Source: Legionella cardiaca (GTDB lineage Bacteria > Pseudomonadota > Gammaproteobacteria > Legionellales > Legionellaceae). From it: a stretch of DNA of 64,000 nucleotides. The position numbers were made by a program, and so were the translations under genes. Below are positions 55,150 through 64,000 of the stretch, one piece after another (position 1 is the stretch's first letter; every line of letters begins with the position of its first letter). The DNA is taken from contig NZ_CP119078.1 of NCBI RefSeq assembly GCF_029026145.1, positions 1,188,501 through 1,252,500 of the forward strand, in the 5' to 3' direction. Under the pieces are notes generated by a model. The model made no database searches and had not been told where the DNA came from. It saw nothing but the letters and a program-made list of their open reading frames with translations.

Positions 55150-56358
55150 TCAGGATGACGGGGTTGGCGGCGTTACAAAAAAACTTAATAACAGACAAAT
55201 TAAAGAGCAAAAGAACAAGCCGAGTGCTAAAAAAATGCTGTGTTTTACAATCAAAATCCCGATACCACCACCGACAATCGCAGAACAAGTCATTCTAACG
55301 GTATTGAGAACCGCTGTGGCTGTTCCCGCTTGGTGTTGATAATCAGACAGGGCTAAAGCAAAAACAGGTGGATTTAATAAACTAACCCCTAAGTTGATGA
55401 GCAAAGTAGGAGCTAAACTCAATAAACTTAAACCCTGGAAGTAGAATAAGATAATCATTAGGCCTGAGCCGAAAACCATTAGTTCACTGGCTGTATGAAT
55501 ATTCCAAAACAGAGATTTTTTTTCGCGCAAGCGTATACCTAAATAGTTTCCCAGAATGAGAACAATGCCGTTACTTGCAAAAAGAATAGCAAAATTAAGA
55601 GGTGAAATTTTTAATTTATCGATGATGAGGTAAGCAGCGTTGACAATAACTATCATGACACACGAATAAGAGCTGGTAACAATAAAAACACTAATCCAAA
55701 AGCGTTTATGTTTTAATATTTCTTTATAAGAGTTCCATGACGTTTGCCATAGAAAACCAAAATCAGTTTTTTTTAGCCAGTAAGGGGATTCGCATAAGAC
55801 ATTTTCTGCAAAAACAAACAAAATGATACAGAGAAGACCTATTAAAATAAAAGTTGCTTGCCAACCATAATGCATGAAGATCAGGGAGCCTGCCAGCGGT
55901 GCAAAAATAGGTGATACTGAAACAATCATCGCAATATGAGATAAAATCCGGGCACGATCAGTGCTATCTTCTTCATCCCGAGAAGATGAAAAAGCAACGA
56001 CATGAGCGCAGCATACAGTAAACCCTTGTAGTGCACGTGCCACAATGAGCATTTCAATATTCCTTGAAAAAATACATCCTAATGTGGCAACTAGGAATAG
56101 AATTAAACCAATACGCAAAGTTTTTCTGCGACCAAAATGGTCAATCAGCGGTCCCCAGAATAATTGAGAAAATCCAAAAATAAAAAAGAATAAGCTCAAT
56201 GTTAACTGACCCAATTCATAACTTGTATTAAAATAGGCAGTAATTGCGGGTAATGCAGGCTGATATAAATCGAAAGTAAGCAAAGAAAATGCAGAAAGAG
56301 ACCCTAAAAATAAAAAAGGTGTTTTTTTATGTGGTTGAGAAGATGCTTTATTCTGCAT
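55150..56358 (-). CDS. MFS transporter, Bcr/CflA family
   Basis: 402 residues with 12 TM helices. The N-terminal LSAFSLLTFDLYQPALPAI and QLFWGPLIDHFGRRKTL are typical of Bcr/CflA multidrug and sulfonamide pumps. ALQGFTVCCAHVVAFSSSRDE fits the family's RxxQG region. It probably exports drugs or small peptides by proton antiport, substrate unknown. It is convergent with tatD and diverges from anmK. Confidence 0.9.
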   Translation of the reverse strand: MQNKASSQPHKKTPFLFLGSLSAFSLLTFDLYQPALPAITAYFNTSYELGQLTLSLFFFIFGFSQLFWGPLIDHFGRRKTLRIGLILFLVATLGCIFSRNIEMLIVARALQGFTVCCAHVVAFSSSRDEEDSTDRARILSHIAMIVSVSPIFAPLAGSLIFMHYGWQATFILIGLLCIILFVFAENVLCESPYWLKKTDFGFLWQTSWNSYKEILKHKRFWISVFIVTSSYSCVMIVIVNAAYLIIDKLKISPLNFAILFASNGIVLILGNYLGIRLREKKSLFWNIHTASELMVFGSGLMIILFYFQGLSLLSLAPTLLINLGVSLLNPPVFALALSDYQHQAGTATAVLNTVRMTCSAIVGGGIGILIVKHSIFLALGLFFCSLICLLLSFFVTPPTPSS

Positions 56359-56480
56359 AGTTCTTACTTAAACTTGATACGGCAGATCTAATAGCTTAAT
56401 TTAGAGCTTATTGTGATTTCAAATCAATTTTGTTGCCGTGTGGCTCAAGCAGTATTAAAAATCAAAAAAAGAAACTAATT

Positions 56481-57593
56481 ATGGCGAATACAAAAAAACT
56501 ATACATGGGTCTAATGTCGGGAACCAGCATGGATGGAGTTGATGCTGCTTTAATTGATTTAGAGAGAAATCAGTTCATAGCTGGACTTACTCGCCCTTAT
56601 AGTGGGATAGCCAAGGATTTTCTCAATCAAGTTTTGTCAGAAGAATCATTGACTTTAAAAGCTGTCAGTCAGTTAAACACCCTATTAGGGAGGGAGTTTG
56701 CTCAAGCAAGCCTTGATTTGATGGAAAAAACAAATATATCAGCAGCTCAAATTAAAGCGATTGGAAGTCATGGCCAAACCTTGTGTCATGATGCGACTGC
56801 TGAAATTCCCTATACGCTGCAACTGGGCTGCCCTCATACTATTGCTGAGCGAACTGGCGTGACGGTTGTCGCGGATTTTAGAACTCGTGATCTTATTGTT
56901 GGGGGCCAAGGAGCGCCATTTGCCCCTATTTACCACCAGGCCCTGTTTAAAAATCATCACTTTCCCTTAGCTGTAATTAACATAGGCGGAATCGCTAATA
57001 TTACTTATCTTGCTGATGAGTCAACAATTTATGGTTATGATATTGGCCCCGGAAATTGTCTCATGGATGCCTGGATCAAAAGACATCTAGGGCAGGATTA
57101 TGATCGTAATGGGGATTGGGCAAATTCAGGTCAAATTATTGAACCTCTCTTGGAATCGCTTTTACATGACTTTTATTTTAAAAGAGAACTGCCTAAGAGT
57201 ATTGGAAAAGAGTACTTTTCTCTCTTCTGGCTTGATAAGCATTTGCAATCCTCCTATTCCGCTGTAGATATCCAAGCAACATTGCTAATGCTAACTGCTC
57301 ATACTATTGCTGAAGCAGTGAATAAGGAGCAACAACGTTCACAACAGGTATTAATCTGTGGTGGCGGGGCGCATAATCACGCTTTGCTACATGCTTTAAA
57401 AAAATTATTACCTACAACTCCTGTTGAGAGTACGCATGCTTATGGCATTAATCCCGATTTCATCGAAGCTCTCATGTTTGCTTGGCTGGCTGAAAAAACA
57501 TTAAATAACATTCCTTTAGATATGAGGCAAATCACCGGTGCCAAGCATTTAGCAATATTGGGAACAATCTATCCAGCAGGCATTGACAAATGA
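56481..57593 (+). CDS. anmK: Anhydro-N-acetylmuramic acid kinase
   Basis: 370 residues of the ASKHA fold. AnmK opens and phosphorylates anhydroMurNAc released in peptidoglycan recycling to MurNAc-6-P. Signatures are GLMSGTSMDGVDAALID (phosphate-1 loop), IGSHGQTLCHD, NIGGIANITYL and GYDIGPGNCLMDAW, with CGGGAHNHAL near the end. The ATG at 56481 directly precedes the conserved start; the in-frame extension to 56430 is not supported. Confidence 0.95.
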   Translation: MANTKKLYMGLMSGTSMDGVDAALIDLERNQFIAGLTRPYSGIAKDFLNQVLSEESLTLKAVSQLNTLLGREFAQASLDLMEKTNISAAQIKAIGSHGQTLCHDATAEIPYTLQLGCPHTIAERTGVTVVADFRTRDLIVGGQGAPFAPIYHQALFKNHHFPLAVINIGGIANITYLADESTIYGYDIGPGNCLMDAWIKRHLGQDYDRNGDWANSGQIIEPLLESLLHDFYFKRELPKSIGKEYFSLFWLDKHLQSSYSAVDIQATLLMLTAHTIAEAVNKEQQRSQQVLICGGGAHNHALLHALKKLLPTTPVESTHAYGINPDFIEALMFAWLAEKTLNNIPLDMRQITGAKHLAILGTIYPAGIDK

Positions 57594-57642
57594 AATTCGC
57601 TTGGGGTGTAATGTGCATTTTCCAATTTAACAAGAAGCTATT

Positions 57643-58935
57643 TTGAACGCACACCAATCAAATTATCAACATCCTGGCAAATTTACGGCGTACATGATTT
57701 TTTTATTGTCCGCGTCTTTTTACTTATATGAATTTGTTTTGCAGGTAGCCCCCAGCGTCATGGCTGAATCGATGATGAAAACATTTAAGGTAAGCGCTGC
57801 CGGCTTTGGTATTGTTTCTGCTTTCTATTTTTATGCCTATGCACCGATGCAGTTGCCCGCAGGATTATTATTTGATCGCTATGGACCACGTAAATTAATG
57901 ACTTTTGCATTGGTTTTATGTGCAGTTGGCTCATTCTTTTTTGCATCAACCGATAGTTTATTTACAGCGGCTTTAGGACGTTTTCTAATTGGTATTGCCT
58001 CTGCATTTTCCTTTATAGGGGTATTAGTATTAGTGTCTCGCTGGTTTCCACCGCAACAATTTGCTCTTCTGGCGGGGATAGCACAGTTAATGAGCTCTGT
58101 AGGAGCTATGTTTGGGGAAATGCCTTTAGCTGCCCTTATTGCACAAGTGGGATGGCGAAATGCAAGTTTTATTTTGGCAGTAATTGGCTTAGCGTTAGCT
58201 GCGCTAATCTGGTGTGTTATTCGAGATTATCCTCATCAACCTACCCAAAGCCCTCCAAAGCGTCAATTTATTGATGAGTGGCATCGACTTGTTAGCGTCT
58301 GTAAACGTTCTTACACTTGGTTAACGGGTGCTTATGCGTTCTCAATTTGGACTCCAATAGCTGTTTTTGCTGCATTATGGGGTGTACCTTATCTACAGCA
58401 AAAATATCAAATTAGTGTCATTATGGCTTCTGGTTTATGTAGCATGATATGGCTGGGTATTGGTATAGGTAGTCCTTTGCTTGGATGGGTAAGTGATCGT
58501 TTTTATAGTCGCCGTTTAGCTTTAGCTCTCAGCTCTTTATTTGGATTAGTCGCCACATTGGTCTTATTGTATTTACCTAATGTGTCCATTAATTGGATGT
58601 ATGCGGTGTTGTTTATGCTGGGGTTCGGTGCTGGTGGGCAAACGGTTAGTTTTGCTGTGGTAAAAGATAATAATCCGCCTGAATTAGTAGGTACAGCTTC
58701 AGGATTTAATAATTTGTCAGTGCTTGTTGGCGGGGCAATTTTTCAGCCGCTTGTAGGGGTGATTTTACATCATAGTAATGCCTGGTCACTAATGAATGGT
58801 ATTCCAGTCTATTCCGTCGCAAGCTATAACAAAGCGTTATTAGTGATGCCGTTGTGCTTTTTGGCCAGTTTAATTATTGCAATGTTTATATTGAAAGAAT
58901 CGCACCCAGGACATCACCAAACACCACAACATTAA
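57643..58935 (+). CDS. MFS transporter
   Basis: 430 residues with 12 TM helices. Motif A appears as GLLFDRYGPRKLM, and ASFYLYEFVLQVAPSVM in TM1 is like proteobacterial D-galactonate/glucarate and related MFS carriers. GRFLIGIASAFSFIGVL and GWVSDRFYSRRLA mark the second half. The substrate is unknown. The start is TTG at 57643 with AAGAAG about 7 bases upstream. It is 49 bases after anmK and could share its transcript, which would fit a sugar or murein-fragment carrier, though this is only a guess. Confidence 0.85.
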   Translation: MNAHQSNYQHPGKFTAYMIFLLSASFYLYEFVLQVAPSVMAESMMKTFKVSAAGFGIVSAFYFYAYAPMQLPAGLLFDRYGPRKLMTFALVLCAVGSFFFASTDSLFTAALGRFLIGIASAFSFIGVLVLVSRWFPPQQFALLAGIAQLMSSVGAMFGEMPLAALIAQVGWRNASFILAVIGLALAALIWCVIRDYPHQPTQSPPKRQFIDEWHRLVSVCKRSYTWLTGAYAFSIWTPIAVFAALWGVPYLQQKYQISVIMASGLCSMIWLGIGIGSPLLGWVSDRFYSRRLALALSSLFGLVATLVLLYLPNVSINWMYAVLFMLGFGAGGQTVSFAVVKDNNPPELVGTASGFNNLSVLVGGAIFQPLVGVILHHSNAWSLMNGIPVYSVASYNKALLVMPLCFLASLIIAMFILKESHPGHHQTPQH

Positions 58936-58953
58936 GAAAAAAGAATTGTCTAC

Positions 58954-58980
58954 GCCTGGCTTTGAGAAAGGGCCAGGTTT
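58954..58980 (+). terminator. Possible terminator after the MFS gene
   Basis: CCTGGC (58955-58960) pairs with GCCAGG (58972-58977) and is followed by TTTT. The stem is short. Confidence 0.45.
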
Positions 58981-59082
58981 TGGCGGGGATTTTTTACTTA
59001 AAACCCGATTTGGGAGTGTTGTTTAAAGAGAAATGGAATAATATGCTAAGATTTCATTTATAACTTATCTCGCATATAAACC

Positions 59083-60390
59083 ATGGAAACATACAGAGGT
59101 TTAAAAGTCACTACTAATTCAGATCAAGTCATCGATGATATTAATTATTTCCATAACCAGATATTGGGCTCTGGTAATAATGCCATCGCAATTCTTGATG
59201 CTGTAAAGAGAAATCCAGACAATCTGCTTTTACAGACTTATGCTGCAGCTTTTTATTTATATGCTCAGGAAAACGCGGCAACTGAAATTGCAGCAAATTA
59301 TCTTTTACAAGCTGAAAAACAACTAAGGCAAGCAAATCTTCGCGAAAAATTGACTTATTATGCAGCACGAGCCTGGTTACGCTTGGATTATGCTGCTGCT
59401 ATTACCTTGTTGACTACCATTATTGAACTTTATCCACGGGATACCTTAGCAATAAAATTTGCTGAATGGCTTTTTTATTGCAGTGGCCAGGCTTTTCAAG
59501 CGAAGCAATTTCTTGCACTTTGTGAAAGCTGTTCACAACATAATCAAGATGAGTCTCATTTTTTAGCGATCCATTCGTTTGCACTGGAATTATGTGGTCA
59601 TTATCCTCAAGCCAAAGCTGTGGCTGAGCAAGCAATTGCGATGGGACCAATTACGCCCTGGAGTCATCATACCTTGGCTCATGTTTATCTTATGGAGAAC
59701 GACATTAATGGCGGAATTAAGCGCCTGGAAGATTTGCGAAATAGCTGGACTAATATTTTACCACTTTTGAAAGGCCATAATACTTGGCATTTGGCCTTGT
59801 TTCATTTGGCAAATCGTGATGAAACAGAAACAATGAAGTTGTTCCCAGATATTTTTGGTACATTGCCTGATACATTATTAGAACAATTAGATGCCATTTC
59901 ACTATTGTGGCGAATGGATATGGCTGGACTTCCACAGGAAGAATTACTTAAGAAGATTTTATTACATCTCGGTGTGCACCCCTTTGAATATTACATTGGT
60001 TTCAATAACGTCCATTTTATTTATTGTTTGGCTAAATTAGGAAAGACTGAACTTGCTGAGAAGGCAATAAAAGATTTGGAGTTATATATTAGTACGCTTC
60101 CTTTGGGTGCTGTACGTAATTTATGGAAAAATGTTGCTCTCCCTATGTGTTTAGGGGTTAATGCATTTGCTCAAAATAACTATCAACTCGCGGCTGAGAA
60201 AATAGACCCAATTATAGAAAATTGCTACCAATTGGGAGGAAGTGATGCGCAAACTGAACTGTATACACAGACTTATCTACTTAGTTTGTTAGGTAGCAAG
60301 CAAGAAGAGAAGGCAAAACAATTTTTTTCTAAACATTTATCGCACTATCGTAATACAGCTTTGGCTGATTATTGGTTTAATGAATGGTAA
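59083..60390 (+). CDS. TPR protein of the TTC38 family
   Basis: 435 residues, without signal peptide, built of helical TPR-like repeats. The region ITPWSHHTLAHVYLMENDINGGIKRL, then LKGHNTWHLALFHL, matches the core of eukaryotic tetratricopeptide repeat protein 38 and its bacterial relatives (W-x-H-H-x-x-A-H-V, H-N-x-W-H-x-A-L). The molecular role is unknown; the conserved His residues may mark a ligand site. It is convergent with the next gene, with only 2 bases between stops. Confidence 0.75.
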   Translation: METYRGLKVTTNSDQVIDDINYFHNQILGSGNNAIAILDAVKRNPDNLLLQTYAAAFYLYAQENAATEIAANYLLQAEKQLRQANLREKLTYYAARAWLRLDYAAAITLLTTIIELYPRDTLAIKFAEWLFYCSGQAFQAKQFLALCESCSQHNQDESHFLAIHSFALELCGHYPQAKAVAEQAIAMGPITPWSHHTLAHVYLMENDINGGIKRLEDLRNSWTNILPLLKGHNTWHLALFHLANRDETETMKLFPDIFGTLPDTLLEQLDAISLLWRMDMAGLPQEELLKKILLHLGVHPFEYYIGFNNVHFIYCLAKLGKTELAEKAIKDLELYISTLPLGAVRNLWKNVALPMCLGVNAFAQNNYQLAAEKIDPIIENCYQLGGSDAQTELYTQTYLLSLLGSKQEEKAKQFFSKHLSHYRNTALADYWFNEW

Positions 60391-60392
60391 AA

Positions 60393-60902
60393 TTATCGTT
60401 TTGCAGTCTCAACAGCTAATTCAGAGCGGACCAGAAAAGCCTTGGCCAGTTGTGTTAAATTCTCAAGCAGCCAGGCTGACATTGCTTTTTCTTGCGAGAG
60501 AATTTGCTGACAAACTTGCTTAGTCTCCAGGTCGTCAGCATTTTCTGCGGCAGTAATTAAAATTGTATAGGAAGCAATTTCAAGATTTTCAAAAACATAA
60601 CTATCAATCGCCCCCTGTATAACTTCATCACAAGCAAGCATATTTCCAGCCATTTGACCTAGGCCTATCAATTTTGCAGAGAAATCTTTCAACACAGAAG
60701 AATGACTTCCCAAGCGCTTAATACAGTTTTCAAGTTGTTCTTTTTGAAAAATTGTTTCTTCCAAATGAAGCTTCATATGTTTTTTTAAACGAGGATAATT
60801 TTCCAAGCGAAATATTTGAGTCTTTAGCATTTGCTCTGATTGCTGTTCCATTGCATGGGCATCACGCAACCAATGCAATAAAAGCCCATTTCTTGTTGTC
60901 AT
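60393..60902 (-). CDS. DUF892 (YciE/YciF) ferritin-like protein
   Basis: 169 residues, all alpha-helical, of the ferritin-like DUF892 family. It has WLRDAHAMEQQSEQMLKTQ, a helix with Glu/His spacing (HLEETIFQKEQLENCIKRLG), then YTILITAAENADD and QEKAMSAWLLENL. Members are stress-induced and some bind a di-metal centre, but the function is unclear. It sits next to a DUF883-type small gene on the opposite strand, also typical of stationary-phase or osmotic stress. Confidence 0.85.
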   Translation of the reverse strand: MTTRNGLLLHWLRDAHAMEQQSEQMLKTQIFRLENYPRLKKHMKLHLEETIFQKEQLENCIKRLGSHSSVLKDFSAKLIGLGQMAGNMLACDEVIQGAIDSYVFENLEIASYTILITAAENADDLETKQVCQQILSQEKAMSAWLLENLTQLAKAFLVRSELAVETAKR

Positions 60903-61081
60903 GAGGATTCTCCCTATTCCTACATAAGCGAAAGAAATTTGTAATTAATTTTTAAGTTAAAATAATTATCAGTCCTTTAATTATAGAAGATCCTATCTAT
61001 TTTTTTCATTTTGCTATACTTAAAGAAGTTAATTTATTTAGGAAGTCCCCTAATCAAAATTGACAGATTAAGGAGATTGTG

Positions 61082-61381
61082 ATGGAAGCAAAGAAATCTC
61101 ATACAACGGCATCAAGTAAAGCACACAATTTTAATTCTACTTCTTCTAAAAATTTAAGAGAATCTCATCTTGGCGAGGCTACTAATGACTTCATTAATGA
61201 TGGAAAAAGAGTAGCGAATGAACTCTATGAAGAAGGGAGAAACAGAATTTACGAAGTACAAAACAATATTAAAGACTATTCAAGCAAAGTCGCAGATAAA
61301 GTGTATGAAAGACCGATAACCTCTCTGCTTATTGCTGGTGGAATTGGATATATTTTATCTGCATTGTTTCACCGTCGGTAA
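61082..61381 (+). CDS. DUF883 (ElaB/YqjD-like) ribosome-associated membrane protein
   Basis: 99 residues. The hydrophilic, charged N-terminal part forms a coiled coil (DFINDGKRVANELYEEG, NNIKDYSSKVADKVYE). It is followed by RPITSLLIAGGIGYILSALFHRR, the single C-terminal TM helix characteristic of ElaB/YqjD, which tether ribosomes to the inner membrane in stationary phase. AAGGAG is 6 bases before the ATG at 61082 and 3 bases before an in-frame GTG at 61079; the ATG is better placed. Confidence 0.85.
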   Translation: MEAKKSHTTASSKAHNFNSTSSKNLRESHLGEATNDFINDGKRVANELYEEGRNRIYEVQNNIKDYSSKVADKVYERPITSLLIAGGIGYILSALFHRR

Positions 61382-61401
61382 TTCAAAAGCAGCCTAATAC
61401 T

Positions 61402-61440
61402 CTATAATCCATTTTTATGGGTTATAGATGTTTTTCTTTT
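61402..61440 (+). terminator. Intrinsic terminator of the DUF883 gene
   Basis: An 11-bp stem (61402-61412 with 61417-61427, one G-T pair, TTTT loop) is followed by TTTTTCTTTT. It overlaps the end of the small convergent gene. Confidence 0.75.
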
Positions 61441-61700
61441 AAAACAGTGAGAATAATTATAATAAAAATATAGAGAAAAATTGGTTTGATAATAAAATTA
61501 AAAACCATAATAAATTGCAGGAAAAGATCATTTGAATCCCATAGACTTTTTCCTAATTGATAAATACCCATTGCGTGATAGGGTTGTAGATACAAATATT
61601 GAGTGACTTCCTTAATAAGGGAAATTGCAACTAAAGTACAAAAAAATGCAATAAAATGTCGAATACCATATAAACAAATAAAAAAATTTCTCTTGTTCAT
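61422..61700 (-). CDS. Small membrane protein, function unknown
   Basis: 92 residues with two clear hydrophobic segments (about residues 8-26 and 63-85). No known domain was recognised. The ATG at 61700 is 24 bases after the egtD stop on the same strand, so it may be the last gene of an egtB-egtD-membrane protein unit. A Phe/Ile-rich composition and short length leave some doubt that it is expressed. Confidence 0.5.
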   Translation of the reverse strand: MNKRNFFICLYGIRHFIAFFCTLVAISLIKEVTQYLYLQPYHAMGIYQLGKSLWDSNDLFLQFIMVFNFIIKPIFLYIFIIIILTVLKEKHL

Positions 61701-61724
61701 GATTTGGGGGATTTCGTTGCAATT

Positions 61725-62717
61725 TCATATACGAACTTGCCATAGCGAGTTAATAAAATATTGTTTGGAATCACTGTAATTTTTAATAATTTTGAAATCG
61801 CTATCGTCTGCCAATGCGCTTATTTGCGATTCCAGATATTTATAAGATGATTCAACATGAATTGGTTCAAATTTTTGAAAGAAAAATGAACGGTCTAAAG
61901 CAGGGATAGAGACTTTCTGTTCTTTAAGACTTATAAGATAACTTTCCATCGCTCCAAGATAAGCATTGTAAGTTTCATAGTGGCAAAATGTGTTTAAATC
62001 AAAATTAGCATCCAATTCTTTATTGATGCGTTTTAATAAATTTAAGTTAAAGTCACGTGTAAGACCCGCACCATCATTGTACGCTCGCATTAATACTTCA
62101 ATATTTTTCCGCAAGTCAAAACCTATGAGAATATAGTCTCCCTCATGAAGCAAAGATCTGATTGCTTGTAAAAATTTTTTAGCGCCTGAAATGTCAAAAT
62201 TACCGATACTTGAGCCTAAAAATAATACAAAGTTGCGTTTCCTGGAATTTAATCCTAACCATTTAAGACCATTAAGATAATCTGAGTTAAGAGCAACGAT
62301 ATTGAGCTTGGGGAGGCGTGTATGAAATTTAGCAATCAGACTCTCTAAATATTTTTTTGAAATATCTACAGTGTAATAAGTAAAGGCTAATTTATCCTTA
62401 ATAAATTGATTAATCAGGATATTTGTTTTAATTCCTTCCCCAGGTCCGAACTCGATAAGATTAAAATCCTGGTCTTTACATAAATCGGATAATTCCTCTT
62501 TATAAGTAGTGAGGATTTCTAATTCACAGCCAGTTAAATAATAATCGGGATGATGGGTAATCTGATTAAATAACTCTGATCCTGAGGCATCATAAAAATA
62601 TTTCGAAGGGATTTGTTTATTCTCACATGAGAGTCCCTTTAAAACATCATGCATAAATTCCTGCTGATCATTTGCTGCTGTCTGGTAATCTTGTAAAGTC
62701 TGAATTTTAGCGCTCAT
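61725..62717 (-). CDS. egtD: L-histidine N-alpha-methyltransferase EgtD
   Basis: 330 residues. EgtD trimethylates histidine to hercynine, the first step of ergothioneine synthesis. It has PSKYFYDASGSELFNQIT, YYLTGCELEIL, LIEFGPGEGIKTNIL (SAM motif I), FLGSSIGNFDI and GFDLRKN, with MESYLISLK-type C-terminal residues. Length and motifs match the EgtD domain (DUF2260). The start overlaps the egtB stop by 1 base (TAATG), so the two genes are coupled. Confidence 0.95.
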   Translation of the reverse strand: MSAKIQTLQDYQTAANDQQEFMHDVLKGLSCENKQIPSKYFYDASGSELFNQITHHPDYYLTGCELEILTTYKEELSDLCKDQDFNLIEFGPGEGIKTNILINQFIKDKLAFTYYTVDISKKYLESLIAKFHTRLPKLNIVALNSDYLNGLKWLGLNSRKRNFVLFLGSSIGNFDISGAKKFLQAIRSLLHEGDYILIGFDLRKNIEVLMRAYNDGAGLTRDFNLNLLKRINKELDANFDLNTFCHYETYNAYLGAMESYLISLKEQKVSIPALDRSFFFQKFEPIHVESSYKYLESQISALADDSDFKIIKNYSDSKQYFINSLWQVRI

Positions 62718-63997
62718 TAGGCTTCTCCTTTGAGATTTGCTGCTAAACGAATTCCGCTAAATTGCCAGCGTTTTTCAGGTTGGAAAAAATTACGGTAGCT
62801 TGCTCTGATGTGATTTTGTGGTGTTACACAGCAGCCTCCACGTAAAACAAGTTGATTGCTCATAAACTTGCCATTATATTCACCCAGACTACCATCCATC
62901 GCTTTGTAGCCTGGATAAGGTGTGTAAGGACTAGCAGTCCACTCCCAGAGATCCCCAAAGAATTGAGATGGATTATTTTTTTGATACACACAAGCTTGCG
63001 GATGGTATAAACCACTTTCCAGGAAATTTCCTTGTTCCGGGGAAAGTCCAGTTTTCGTTACAAAGTGCTCCCATTCATCTTCTGTAGGTAAACGACAACC
63101 ACGCCATTTAGCATAAGCATCAGCTTCGTAGTAACTGACATGCGAAACAGGTTCGGCAAGATGTAATTGTTTTAGTCCACCTAAGGTAAAAATATGCCAT
63201 TCATTATCAATTTTTTGCCAATATAAAGGGGCTTCGCAATGATGTTGCTGAAGCCAATCCCACCCATCCGCAAGCCACCAACGTGGATCATGATAACCGT
63301 TATCCATTATGAATTCTAAATATTCACCATTAGTGACTAATTGTGATGCAATTTTAAAGGGTTCTAAGATTTTTTTATGTCGGGGTAGTTCATTATCAAA
63401 ACAAAAATCAGTTCCGTCATAACCAATCTCAACGATATCTCCGGCAACTTCCATCATTGTTTTAATTATTTCTTTGTTAATCTTTTCTTCTTTAGGTCTT
63501 GATACGATTTGATAGCAGGGAAAATCAGGATCTCGAGAAAAGTTATGTTTAATGTCCATTAAAAGTAATTCTTGATGTTGTTGTTCATGTTGCAATCCCC
63601 AGCTAAGTAACATTTTGATGGTAGATAGTTCGCTCTCTGGCAAACGTTCAAGTAAAGATAAAATATGATCATTAATATACTGACGATAGTCATAGATAAT
63701 TTTAACGGTAGGTCTTGATAATAACCCGCGTTCTGGACGTAGATAAGGTTGACCGATTGTCTGATAATAGGAATTAAATTTATAGTTAAAAGAGGGATGA
63801 AAGGTTTTATAACTGTTTAAGTAAGGACTTAGGATAAATGTTTCAAAAAACCATGTCGTGTGTGCCAAATGCCATTTAGGTGGACTCACATCAGGCATGC
63901 TTTGAATAACATAGTCCTCAGTAAATAATGGCTGGCATAATTCTTCTGTTTTCTGCCGCACATCCTTGAACCTTTGAGCAAGTTCTTCTTTTACCAT
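62717..63997 (-). CDS. egtB: Ergothioneine sulfoxide synthase EgtB
   Basis: 426 residues. EgtB is a non-heme iron enzyme that joins a thiol (cysteine or gamma-Glu-Cys) to hercynine with O2. The N-terminal DinB-like half gives the iron ligands: WHLAHTTWFFE (His near residue 46) and HEQQHQE (H137, H141). The C-terminal formylglycine-generating/sulfatase-modifying domain has CRLPTEDEWEH, WEWTASPY and VLRGGCCVTPQNHIRASYRNFF. The ATG at 63997 is three bases from the window edge and a TTG at 64000 is also in frame, so the start could be slightly earlier, but length is already typical. Confidence 0.95.
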   Translation of the reverse strand: MVKEELAQRFKDVRQKTEELCQPLFTEDYVIQSMPDVSPPKWHLAHTTWFFETFILSPYLNSYKTFHPSFNYKFNSYYQTIGQPYLRPERGLLSRPTVKIIYDYRQYINDHILSLLERLPESELSTIKMLLSWGLQHEQQHQELLLMDIKHNFSRDPDFPCYQIVSRPKEEKINKEIIKTMMEVAGDIVEIGYDGTDFCFDNELPRHKKILEPFKIASQLVTNGEYLEFIMDNGYHDPRWWLADGWDWLQQHHCEAPLYWQKIDNEWHIFTLGGLKQLHLAEPVSHVSYYEADAYAKWRGCRLPTEDEWEHFVTKTGLSPEQGNFLESGLYHPQACVYQKNNPSQFFGDLWEWTASPYTPYPGYKAMDGSLGEYNGKFMSNQLVLRGGCCVTPQNHIRASYRNFFQPEKRWQFSGIRLAANLKGEA

Positions 63998-64000
63998 CAA

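Overview
The window looks like chromosomal DNA of a Legionella-type gammaproteobacterium. Base composition is AT-rich. The type II secretion genes lie in the lspFGHIJK order known from Legionella. There is a Sel1-repeat protein of the LpnE kind, a patatin-like protein of the VipD class, a very large multidomain protein with eukaryote-like leucine-rich repeats, and a sugar dehydrogenase coupled to lpxB that fits the diamino-sugar lipid A of this genus. The species cannot be fixed from sequence alone. No rRNA, tRNA, CRISPR array, integrase or intact insertion sequence was found.

Layout. Positions 1-11.6 kb are the most accessory part: a 761-residue protein with two HEPN-type R-x4-H motifs, a decayed GGDEF remnant, the exported Sel1-repeat protein, acylphosphatase, a 2146-residue LRR / transglutaminase-like / tandem AAA+ protein, and an exported protein carrying M14 (AspA/AstE-like) zinc-deacylase signatures. 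Positions 11.6-15.7 kb hold the type II secretion operon lspFGHIJK on the minus strand, divergent from glnA. Positions 17-23 kb hold a DUF4124 protein, htpG with a heat-shock-like promoter, the patatin-like lipase, a methyltransferase and fis. Positions 23-30.3 kb are envelope and ribosome housekeeping: lpxB with a probable gnnA, rnhB, rodA-mrdA and rlmH-rsfS.

Positions 30.6-36 kb are metabolic and transport genes: a class V PLP enzyme, an unknown exported protein, a VOC protein, an MFS pump and a POT peptide transporter. Positions 36-42 kb carry hutU-hutH, then a translationally coupled aldehyde dehydrogenase, SDR and rnhA run, followed by dnaQ. Positions 43-45 kb have an L,D-transpeptidase, erpA and mnmA. 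Positions 45.3-55.1 kb are the classic fatty-acid cluster yceD-rpmF-plsX-fabH-fabD-fabG-acpP-fabF continuing into mltG-tmk-holB-pilZ-tatD. Positions 55-61.7 kb hold two MFS transporters, anmK, a TTC38-like protein and two small stress-type proteins. Positions 61.7-64 kb carry egtD and egtB for ergothioneine synthesis, overlapping by one base.

Together the core genes cover envelope building (lipid A, peptidoglycan elongation and trimming, fatty acids), protein export and amino-acid use. Histidine is a recurring substrate (HutH/HutU and EgtD/EgtB). The most unusual items are the giant LRR-TGase-AAA+ protein, the double-HEPN protein and the exported M14-like protein. Several genes begin at GTG or TTG (rnhB, plsX, fabF, lspK, the DUF4124 gene and two transporters), and the start given is justified in each entry. 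Two diverged copies of a short palindromic intergenic repeat are present.
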